Source: an uncultured Clostridia bacterium (GTDB lineage Bacteria; Bacillota; Clostridia; Christensenellales; Borkfalkiaceae). Taken from it: a stretch of 64,000 nt of DNA. Location of the stretch: the NCBI GenBank assembly GCA_934247225.1, contig CAKQJE010000002.1, forward strand, positions 62,001 through 126,000, in the 5' to 3' direction. The notes beneath the pieces are model-generated. The model was not told the DNA's origin and did no database searches. It saw only the letters and a list, made by a program, of their open reading frames with translations. Position 1 is the stretch's first letter, and each line of letters starts with the position of its first letter. The position numbers and the translations under genes are program-made. Below, in pieces: positions 52,045 to 59,890 of this stretch.

Positions 52045-54674
52045 AAACCAAACCTTTCGCCGAAGGCTTTCCCCAAGTTTATTTCCTCGATTTTACCCGC
52101 AGGCAAATCGACCTTTATTTCTTTGTTTTCGTATCTCAGCGTTGCGGTAACGCCGTTTTCGCAAGGGTTGAACACTCTCGCAAAAAAAGTCTTTTTGCCG
52201 TTTTCTTCTCTTTCGATTATCCGTGAATATACCGCACCGAAAAGCTTAAAGCCCGTTAACGCCGCAATATCCGTTTCCCCGTCGGGCGCAATGCCTTTTA
52301 CGGCAAGCGGATGCTGATATTTTAAAGTGTCAGAAAGAATTTCGTTCGAGGGCTTCAATTCGCTATATAACTTAACCGCAAATTCAAACTCGTTTTTTCC
52401 GAGCATTTTCAAACTTTCGCTTTGCCAGCGCATACCTTTGCCCGCGCCGCTTTCGTCCTTTGTGGGAAGGAAAGTGTCGTAAACCTTTTCGGTTGACCTT
52501 AAGAGGGTATACCGCGCGAAAGCTTCGTTTTCTTGCGTTTTCCACGCTTCGTACTCGTGAAACGATTTGGAAAATACGGCTACCGAACCGATTTTTTGCG
52601 GAATATACGAGATATTTCTCATCGAGCAAGTGAAAATATCCTTGCTTAAATCTTTTTTAAGCGGTATCGGTCTTTTGACTAAATCGAACGGGGTGTCGGC
52701 ATAAATATAATCAGTCTGACCGTCGATTTTCTCAATAAGTCCGAGCCTGAAACCGTAACATTCGTCGTTTGTTATTTTTGCGGTCATTTTGACTTTATCG
52801 TCACCCTTTTCAAGCCTTATATTCAGACAAAGCTCAACCGTCTTTTTATTTGCGCCGACCTTTTCGAACAAATATTTAATTTCTTTTTGAGAATAAAGCT
52901 CGCAACACGCCGATTTTTCAACAACAACCTTATCGGCTTTTTTCGGCGGCTGCGATTCTTTGTTCGCATAGGTATAAGAATCGCCGTCGTCAACGTCGAT
53001 AACGGGATAAAACTCGGCTTTCACGCCGTATTTATTTGTTATAACGAAGCTTCCGTCAGCCGAAATGTCCGCTTTCAGCAATTCGTTTGAAATATTTTCG
53101 TCAGATCTTGCCACGTGTTCTTTTTCTTTTACGTTACAAAATCCGTAACGGGCAAACGACAAAGCCTTAACTTCCGCCGTAAAACAATAATAAATACCCG
53201 TCTGAATATCTTCTTTGCCTGCGTTTTCGGGAATAAACACCCTCGTTTCATCGGTCGATATTTCCTTGAAGGAGGTATATTTCATCGTCTCTATATCGAT
53301 ACGTTTTTTGAACAGAATGCGAACGAAAGAATCCTCGATCACCCGCCCGTTTTCGTCGGTCAATTTATTTCCGTCCACATCGTAAGGAACGGAAACATAG
53401 CCCTCGACGACCTCTTTTCTATCGTACGGCAAAGGGTTAAACAAAAGCAATTCCCCGCCGCCGTTTATACGCTTTAACGACGAGCCGATACGGCTCAAAT
53501 CGTCTTTTATGAGTTCGAGAACAACTTCTTTCACGCCGCGAAGCCTGTTCTTTTCGTCCTCGCACATTTCCTCGCTTCCGCAAGTGCAAATCGAATCGTG
53601 CGCGTGGGATTTCAGAAGTTCTTTACATGCGTGTTCGGCTATCGCCCGCCTGTCAAAATAACCGAAATTTTCGTTTTTTCCCGCAAAAATATCCAGACTT
53701 TCAAACGTACCGAACAGAAGATTTTCAGCTTCTCTGTTCAAAAGTTTAACATCGGGGCGGGATGAAAGGGTGTTTGAAAGCTCGTAATGCTTATCGTAAT
53801 TTCCCCTCTGCTCGCCCACCGCTATATAAGGTTTTTCGGGCGGATTTTCCTTTGAAACCGCCTCGAAAAACGAATCTATCGTACTTAATTTAAATTCCGC
53901 GTTTTTGTATGTTTTATTTAAAAACTCCGCTATTTCGGGAAGATCTTCCCGCGGCTCTAAATGATCGGTCCCGCATATCCAGAGCCTGTTTTTATACGCC
54001 GTTCTCGTACTCTGATAATCGAACGTCCAGTCGGCACACCTTACGGCGTCCGACTCTTCCACCTTGTACTTTTCAAAATTTTTCCAAATCCCCGGAACGA
54101 CAAGTCCGCTGCCCGTGCTGTATTTATCGCACTCGCCGACCAAACTCGTTCCGTCCTTCGCCCTTAAAATAACGTCGCTCTTTTTCCCGCTCAAAGCTTC
54201 GTTTTCAAGCCTTTCTCCTCGGGAAAAATAAACGTATTCCATACCGTATTTCGCTACGATCTGAGCAAACTGACTGTTTAATCCGAACGAATCGGGCGTG
54301 TAAGCAACCTTGCCCTTACCGCCGTAATAAGCCCTTATTTTCATTCCCGTTTCGAGATTTTTCAAAAGCGATTCGCCGCAAGGCAGAAAGGTATCGGGAA
54401 CGGTATACCACGGTCCTATGACGAGCTTGCCGCTCGAAATAAGCATTTTAAGCCGCGATTCGTTCTGCGGTTTTACGGCAAGATAGTCCTCTATCATAAC
54501 CGACTGCCCGTCCAGAAGATAGCACGGGTAAATATCGTTTTCAAGAAGAGACATAACCTTGTCGATAAGCCGCACGAGCCTTACCTGAAATCTTGGAAAG
54601 CTTAAATACCATTCTCTGTCCCAATGCGCGCTCGGAACGAGATGAATTATCGTTTTTTCGGGTTGTTTAGTCAT
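52041..54674 (-). CDS. GH38 alpha-mannosidase
   Basis: An 877-residue cytoplasmic zinc enzyme. The metal site begins SAHWDREWYLSFPRFQVR (residues 15-32), and YTPDSFGLNSQFAQI near 128 is the conserved block with the nucleophile Asp. KSHAHDSICTCGSEEMC near 375 corresponds to the second His/Asp metal region. The C-terminal half is beta-rich, as in GH38. ATG 54674 with GGAG at 5 bases is preferred to an in-frame start upstream. It is likely to remove alpha-mannose from imported glycans, perhaps N-glycan or yeast-mannan pieces. Confidence 0.92.
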   Translation of the reverse strand: MTKQPEKTIIHLVPSAHWDREWYLSFPRFQVRLVRLIDKVMSLLENDIYPCYLLDGQSVMIEDYLAVKPQNESRLKMLISSGKLVIGPWYTVPDTFLPCGESLLKNLETGMKIRAYYGGKGKVAYTPDSFGLNSQFAQIVAKYGMEYVYFSRGERLENEALSGKKSDVILRAKDGTSLVGECDKYSTGSGLVVPGIWKNFEKYKVEESDAVRCADWTFDYQSTRTAYKNRLWICGTDHLEPREDLPEIAEFLNKTYKNAEFKLSTIDSFFEAVSKENPPEKPYIAVGEQRGNYDKHYELSNTLSSRPDVKLLNREAENLLFGTFESLDIFAGKNENFGYFDRRAIAEHACKELLKSHAHDSICTCGSEEMCEDEKNRLRGVKEVVLELIKDDLSRIGSSLKRINGGGELLLFNPLPYDRKEVVEGYVSVPYDVDGNKLTDENGRVIEDSFVRILFKKRIDIETMKYTSFKEISTDETRVFIPENAGKEDIQTGIYYCFTAEVKALSFARYGFCNVKEKEHVARSDENISNELLKADISADGSFVITNKYGVKAEFYPVIDVDDGDSYTYANKESQPPKKADKVVVEKSACCELYSQKEIKYLFEKVGANKKTVELCLNIRLEKGDDKVKMTAKITNDECYGFRLGLIEKIDGQTDYIYADTPFDLVKRPIPLKKDLSKDIFTCSMRNISYIPQKIGSVAVFSKSFHEYEAWKTQENEAFARYTLLRSTEKVYDTFLPTKDESGAGKGMRWQSESLKMLGKNEFEFAVKLYSELKPSNEILSDTLKYQHPLAVKGIAPDGETDIAALTGFKLFGAVYSRIIEREENGKKTFFARVFNPCENGVTATLRYENKEIKVDLPAGKIEEINLGKAFGERFGL

Positions 54675-54691
54675 TTTTGCTCCGCAATGCT

Positions 54692-54719
54692 CGGGGGTGA
54701 CGGAAAACCGTCGCCCCCG
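54692..54719. other. strong intercistronic hairpin
   Basis: CGGGGG and GACGG (54692-54703) pair with CCGTC and CCCCCG (54708-54719) around an AAAA loop. On the minus strand no T run follows, so it fits an mRNA-stabilising structure at the end of the surface-protein message or partial attenuation before the hydrolase genes. A T-rich tract lies only on the plus side. Confidence 0.6.
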
Positions 54720-54748
54720 CATATTATTTTAGTATTTTTTCGCGTTTA

Positions 54749-57700
54749 TCAATCTTTCTTCTTTTTCAACGCGACCGCCGCCGCAAACAGACCGATTACT
54801 GCGAATACCGATCCGCCGAGAACGCCTGCGCCGCAGCCGCTTCCGGAAGAACCCGAGTTGTCGCCGTTTCCGCTGTCGTCGGATTTACCGCTATCGGAAG
54901 AATCGGAAGTCGGGTTTTTAGCCTTCTTTTCTTCCTCTATCGTCTGATTTTTAAGTTCGAGCTGCTCGGGAAGATTCTTCCAGCTATACTCGTAATCTTC
55001 GGTGGAGGGAGTAAGTTTACCCGCAAGCGAAGCGAGAACGCTTTCCCTTGTTTCAACCGTAAACTTAATCGTTTCGGGAGCTTTATCGGCATATTTCAGA
55101 GTTAAAGTATACTCGTTAGCCGTTCTCTTTTCGGTTATCGTGGTGTTTTCAAGCTTCAATTCGCCCTTATCCCAATTGTAGGTGTAAGCCGCGGAATCGG
55201 GAGTGATTTTATCCGCAAGAGAATTGAACACGTCGTCCTTGTTTTCAACCGTAAATTTCAACGTTTCGCCGGTTTTTTCGACGTATTTTATCGTCAAAGT
55301 ATATTCGACCGCCGTTTTAACCTCGGTGAGCGTAACGTTTTCGAGCGGAAGCTCGGTTTTATCCCAGGCATAAGCGTATTCTACGGTCGTAGCCGTAAGT
55401 TTTTCAGACAAAGAAGCATAAACGGCTTCTCTGTTTTCAACTGTGAACTTAAGCTCTTCGTTTTCCTTTCCGCTATCGGAATAAACTATCGTAAGCGTGT
55501 ACTCGATTGCCGTTTTCAGCTCGGTAATCGTCTGATTTTTAAGCGCGAGAGTTTCGGGAAGGTCTTTCCAGGAATATGCGTAACCGTTTGCCGAAGGCGT
55601 AAGTTTTTCGGCGAGCGAAGCGAGAACGTTACCTCTCGTTTCCACGGTGAAGGTAATCGTTTCGTCGGCTTTTTCAACGTAATCGAGAGTTAGCGTGTAT
55701 TCCCTTGCCTTTCTCGTCACCTCGTATTCGAGGTTTTCAAGCGGCAACGTTTCGGGCATTCCGCCTTTCCAGGAATATTCGTATTCGTCCGTGCTTTCGG
55801 TAAGCTTTCTGTCCAGCGCGGTACGAACCTCGGTTCTGTTTTCGACGTTGAATTTAACCTCTTCGGTGTTGCCATCCGCATATTTTAAGGTTATTGTATA
55901 TTCGACGGGCTTTTTGACCTCTTTTATCGTGCAATTTTCAAGCGGCAATTCGGTTTTATCCAAAACGTATTCGTATTCAGCCGTATTTGCGGTAAGCTTC
56001 TGCTTTATCGCGGCGAGCTTTTCCTCTCTGTTTTCGATAGTGTAAGTAACGTTTTCGGTTGTTCCGCCTAAATACTCGACTTCCACGTTATATTCTATCG
56101 CCGTATATTCCGCGTAAACGGCATAATCCTTTTCGGGCATAACCGTAAGCGCGGCGTTTCCTTCCGCGTCTACCCACTTAACGGTATATCCGTCCTTTTT
56201 ATAGCCGCTTATATCGATTGCGCCTCCGTGAACGACCTCGCTCGTTACGGCTTCGCCCGCTTTCCCGTCCGGGTAAACGCTGAGCGCATACGTTCTGTTA
56301 AAAATAGCGGTTTCCGCCATCGCACCGAGCAAATACTTATTGCCCGCTTCGGTTTTAGTTGGCTGGAACAAGACGTTCGAGCCGCCGAGAATTTCGATTT
56401 TCACGTCGGTGTTTTTGCCGTTCGACAAAAGATCTCTATACTGTCCGTTGATATAGATCGTCATCTTGCCGCCGTTGCAAAGGATAAGCACGGGCTTCTG
56501 AAGAAGAGCGTTTGTCGCGCTGAAACCACACCCGCCGCTCCATTCCCAACCCGATGTATCGGTGGAAGAATTGATTTCGGAAACGGACTTTCCGTTTATA
56601 AGAATTTTCGTAAGAGCGTTTGCGTTCGGAGCGTAGCCGTCTATCATATGCCATACGATGTCGTCCATAGGCCCGGAAAGCGTTACGTCGACAACGAGGT
56701 GTTTAAGCGCGGTCTGCTCGGTCACGTTTTCGATAGAAACACTCGGCGTTATGTTCTTTTCGGATTTCGTGCAGTAAACAGCTCCATCAATTCTTTCTGC
56801 GGAGAACTTGTTTGCCGTTACGTATACCTTACCGTCCTTTTTGACGAACGGGAAGCCCTTATCGAGAGAAATCTTTATATTATTAAAATCTATGCCGTTC
56901 CTCTCAGCCCATGCAGAGTGAATCCATATCTGGAATTCGCCGCTATTGTATAAGTACGCGATAACGGGCGTTGCAAAATGTCTGCTACTGTTGTTATTGA
57001 CAGGATTCTTCGTATAGTCGTCTTCCGTCGAATAAGTTATTATATTCCAATAGTTGATAGGTTTATCGTTTATAAGAAGATAGTCCTTTGCGTACAAATA
57101 GTGATCGCCAAGACATTTCGATCCGTAAGAAGAACTATAATCCGCGCTTAAAAGCGGGAAAAATCTTAAACATTTGTATTCACTGTTCGTTCCGCCGTCT
57201 TCAAGGCTTCTCGAAAAGGTTTCCACAGCATATTCCGTTTCGTCTATTTCTTCCTGCTTGACGAAAACAGGAGCTTCGAAGTCGGAAGTCGGGTCTAACG
57301 TCGATTTGAAAATAAGGTCGCCCTCGGTTTTATAGGTCGTTCCGTCGTAAACGTAAGAAAATCCGTCTTTAAGACCTACGGTCATCGCGCCGATATCGGT
57401 AAAACTTCTGTGAATGGCAAGATAAATTGAATCGGGATAAGCTCTTACCGTGACGGGAGTCCAATCTCCGCCTTTACCAAGATTTGTACTGCTACCCACA
57501 GAAGCGTACACTCCCGAATACTTTTCTCTTATCTCGTTGAAAGTCATTCCGTTAATAACGAGATAATTGCCGAGATCCATCCCGTCGATGGTGTAATTCG
57601 AGCTTCCCTTATCGTTAAGCCACGCGTCGGTTTTATGAAACTGCTTGTCGTATTGCAGTTTTATTATCTGGTCGGTTATACTGTCGACTTTGTAACCCTT

Positions 57701-57883
57701 ATCCTCTATGGCAGCCGTAAAATGGTCGTTCATCACTTCAACGACTTCGTCGTCCGCCTTGGCGGTTTGCGAAATATTCGCTCCCGCAAAGACAAACGCC
57801 GCAATACAGCACAAACATAAAATAAGCGTGATTGCGTTTTTGAAGGTTATTCTGCGATAGCCTTCGGTTTTTTCTTTTTTCAT
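54749..57883 (-). CDS. repeat-rich surface protein with Cys-containing C-terminal anchor
   Basis: A 1044-residue secreted protein. The signal segment is at about 16-43 (ending SQTAKA). A 500-residue N-terminal region of unknown beta-rich type is followed by six tandem repeats of about 66 residues (roughly 660-985) with the pattern EYTLTLKYxxKxxETIKFTV, then SWKxLPExLxLxNxTI. A Ser/Asp/Gly linker leads to SGCGAGVLGGSVFAVIG, a hydrophobic stretch and KKKKD. This tail looks like a surface-sorting signal but has Gly-Cys-Gly in place of LPxTG. The gene has a GGAGG site and a LacI-type operator-like site 28 bases upstream. Confidence 0.85.
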   Translation of the reverse strand: MKKEKTEGYRRITFKNAITLILCLCCIAAFVFAGANISQTAKADDEVVEVMNDHFTAAIEDKGYKVDSITDQIIKLQYDKQFHKTDAWLNDKGSSNYTIDGMDLGNYLVINGMTFNEIREKYSGVYASVGSSTNLGKGGDWTPVTVRAYPDSIYLAIHRSFTDIGAMTVGLKDGFSYVYDGTTYKTEGDLIFKSTLDPTSDFEAPVFVKQEEIDETEYAVETFSRSLEDGGTNSEYKCLRFFPLLSADYSSSYGSKCLGDHYLYAKDYLLINDKPINYWNIITYSTEDDYTKNPVNNNSSRHFATPVIAYLYNSGEFQIWIHSAWAERNGIDFNNIKISLDKGFPFVKKDGKVYVTANKFSAERIDGAVYCTKSEKNITPSVSIENVTEQTALKHLVVDVTLSGPMDDIVWHMIDGYAPNANALTKILINGKSVSEINSSTDTSGWEWSGGCGFSATNALLQKPVLILCNGGKMTIYINGQYRDLLSNGKNTDVKIEILGGSNVLFQPTKTEAGNKYLLGAMAETAIFNRTYALSVYPDGKAGEAVTSEVVHGGAIDISGYKKDGYTVKWVDAEGNAALTVMPEKDYAVYAEYTAIEYNVEVEYLGGTTENVTYTIENREEKLAAIKQKLTANTAEYEYVLDKTELPLENCTIKEVKKPVEYTITLKYADGNTEEVKFNVENRTEVRTALDRKLTESTDEYEYSWKGGMPETLPLENLEYEVTRKAREYTLTLDYVEKADETITFTVETRGNVLASLAEKLTPSANGYAYSWKDLPETLALKNQTITELKTAIEYTLTIVYSDSGKENEELKFTVENREAVYASLSEKLTATTVEYAYAWDKTELPLENVTLTEVKTAVEYTLTIKYVEKTGETLKFTVENKDDVFNSLADKITPDSAAYTYNWDKGELKLENTTITEKRTANEYTLTLKYADKAPETIKFTVETRESVLASLAGKLTPSTEDYEYSWKNLPEQLELKNQTIEEEKKAKNPTSDSSDSGKSDDSGNGDNSGSSGSGCGAGVLGGSVFAVIGLFAAAVALKKKKD

Positions 57884-57910
57884 CTCTTTTTCCTCCGAAA
57901 AATTTTATAT

Positions 57911-57926
57911 TTTTAATCGGTTAGTT
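57911..57926. promoter_or_regulatory. LacI-type operator-like site upstream of the surface-protein gene
   Basis: TTTTAATCGGTTAGTT matches 13 of 16 positions of the maltodextrin operator, including the whole core TTTAATCGGTTA. It lies 28-43 bases before the start codon at 57883. No clear -35/-10 pair is visible beside it. Confidence 0.5.
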
Positions 57927-57949
57927 ATTTTAAACTCCGATTTTTGCCT

Positions 57950-59878
57950 TTAAATTCTTCTCGCGGGCGATATTCCCGTTTCGGTTACGTTGAATATAAG
58001 CGAGGAATAATTTGCGGCAAGTTCGTTCCATTCGTCTTTAGCCGCGATAAATTCCGCTTCGGTCGCATAACTTCTCGCATTTGCGTCCGAAAAGCCACCC
58101 CATGTTTTGCTGTAATATTTCTTATGCCCCACAACGATAAGTCCGTCGGGTCTACAATCGCCAAGGATAAACAAATGCCCTGCGTGAAGTTCTTCGTCAA
58201 CCTCGTTGAGATATTTTACGAAAACGTTTTTAACGTTCATGTTCGGAGCAGATTCCGAAGCGAGAACGCTTGCGCAAAGCCTTCTGTCTCCCATGCTCAC
58301 GGTTGCAGAGTTGTTTGTAATTTCCGCTTCGATATAAACGTTTTCTATCGTTCCGAACGAATGGCAGGAGATAAAACCGCCGTTTCCGTTCAATTTACCG
58401 TTTATGAATATCACGTCCTTCAAAACGCCGCTTATACCCATCATAGGTATAAATCCGCAGTAATTTCCCGTAACGTTAAGATTTTTGATAATCTTTCCGT
58501 TGCCGTCGAACACGCCCTGGAATCCGTTTGCCGACTGCGCGCCGAACGGATAGCGCTCATACGCTTTGTATTCTCCGCTGCAAACTATGTCGTTTCCGAG
58601 AATGAAATATCCGTTTGATGACATCGAAGCCGTTGCAGAAGCGAGCGAATTTGCAAGGAAATCGTTAAGCTCCGATTCGTCGGTGATTATATCTGTGACG
58701 ATTTTTCCGCTATACTCGTAAATTGCCTTGTCCGTCGTGATTGAAATCTTCTTTTCTACGTTATATTCGGTAATTTTTAAGGCGTTGAGCTTAAACTCGA
58801 TTTTTCCCGCATCGTCTACCGATTTGAAAATTTCGCTGTCGTCGGCTTTTACGGATGAAACATTTCCACCGAGGTCTGCCACGTTGAATCCGTCGGCAAG
58901 CTCTAAGGTTATGCTTTCGTCCGATTTAAATGTCGGGCGTGTGCAATTTACGGTGAGGCGAACGCTTTCGCCTTTATACGTTCCGACAACTACCGCGCTG
59001 CCGAAAGATTTTCCGAAATAACCGTTTTCGCCCGAACCGATGAAATCGTTATCCTCCATAGTCCATTCGACGGCCGCTTCGCTCTGAACTTTTCCGTGCT
59101 CCCATACCTCTGCGACGGGCTTGAAGCTGAGCGGAATCGTCGGATTTTCTATCGCAGCTACGTCGGTTTCATAACCGTCCGCGGCAGGCTTTGCGTTCGA
59201 TATAACTATCAGGGGCTTGCTTTCGCGTACCGTAACGGCAAGCCTTTCAGCCGCCACCGTTCCCGAAATTTCGGCGTAAACGACGGCGGTCAAACTTCCC
59301 TCGTTCAACGCTTTCACGGAAAGTATGTTTTCGCTCAACGAAAGCTCGGCAACGTCCGCGCCGCTTTCCGTATTGAACCCGTATTTATCGGCTTTCGTCT
59401 CTTTACCCTTATATTCGGCTCGCAATGAAACCTCTGCGGTTTCACCCGTAACGAGATCGACATCCTTTGCGGAAAGTTTTACGGACGGAATCGAAGTCTG
59501 CTTTTCAACCTTAACGGTAAAACTTGCCGATATCTCTCCGAGCTTTCCTTCGATTTTCGTATCACCTTCGCCGAGAGCCGCAACTATACCGTTATTTACC
59601 GAAGCCACGTTTTCGTCAAGCGATTTCCATTCGATTTCGCCGTCGCCGACCCTCTCGTATTCGATAGCGAAGGTTTCGCCGACCTCGAGTATCGCGCCTT
59701 TGGTGATAAATTTAAGCCCTGCGGCCTCATCTGCGTCCGAGGTTCTATCGCTTTCGGACGTTGCGGGCGTACTGCCCGAATCCGAGTCCGTTTGATTTTT
59801 TTTACCGCAAGATACGGCAAAAAGGGCGAACGCAAGAACGAATATGCAAACAAATGCCGCTATGGATATTTTTTTCAT
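57950..59878 (-). CDS. Ig-like (Big_2) domain lipoprotein
   Basis: A 642-residue lipoprotein (lipobox AVSC near residue 23). An acidic Ser/Thr linker is followed by bacterial Ig-like group 2 domains: one at about 60-125 (EIEWKSLDENVASVNNGIVAA-type strand) and further ones to about 390. The C-terminal third has GLUG/right-handed-helix-like strands (FQGVFDGNGKIIKNLNVTGN, GTIENVYIEAEI). It is likely a surface adhesin or glycan-binding protein. Of two ATGs after AAGGAGG, the second (59878) has the better spacing. Confidence 0.82.
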   Translation of the reverse strand: MKKISIAAFVCIFVLAFALFAVSCGKKNQTDSDSGSTPATSESDRTSDADEAAGLKFITKGAILEVGETFAIEYERVGDGEIEWKSLDENVASVNNGIVAALGEGDTKIEGKLGEISASFTVKVEKQTSIPSVKLSAKDVDLVTGETAEVSLRAEYKGKETKADKYGFNTESGADVAELSLSENILSVKALNEGSLTAVVYAEISGTVAAERLAVTVRESKPLIVISNAKPAADGYETDVAAIENPTIPLSFKPVAEVWEHGKVQSEAAVEWTMEDNDFIGSGENGYFGKSFGSAVVVGTYKGESVRLTVNCTRPTFKSDESITLELADGFNVADLGGNVSSVKADDSEIFKSVDDAGKIEFKLNALKITEYNVEKKISITTDKAIYEYSGKIVTDIITDESELNDFLANSLASATASMSSNGYFILGNDIVCSGEYKAYERYPFGAQSANGFQGVFDGNGKIIKNLNVTGNYCGFIPMMGISGVLKDVIFINGKLNGNGGFISCHSFGTIENVYIEAEITNNSATVSMGDRRLCASVLASESAPNMNVKNVFVKYLNEVDEELHAGHLFILGDCRPDGLIVVGHKKYYSKTWGGFSDANARSYATEAEFIAAKDEWNELAANYSSLIFNVTETGISPARRI

Positions 59879-59890
59879 ACTCATTCCTCC

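Noticed and set aside
56228..56953. A 241-codon plus-strand frame opposite the repeat-rich surface protein, and similar ones at 35025, 37996, 51052 and 60626
   Set aside because: All are antisense shadows of genes with better start signals and domain content; their amino-acid composition is unlike real proteins.
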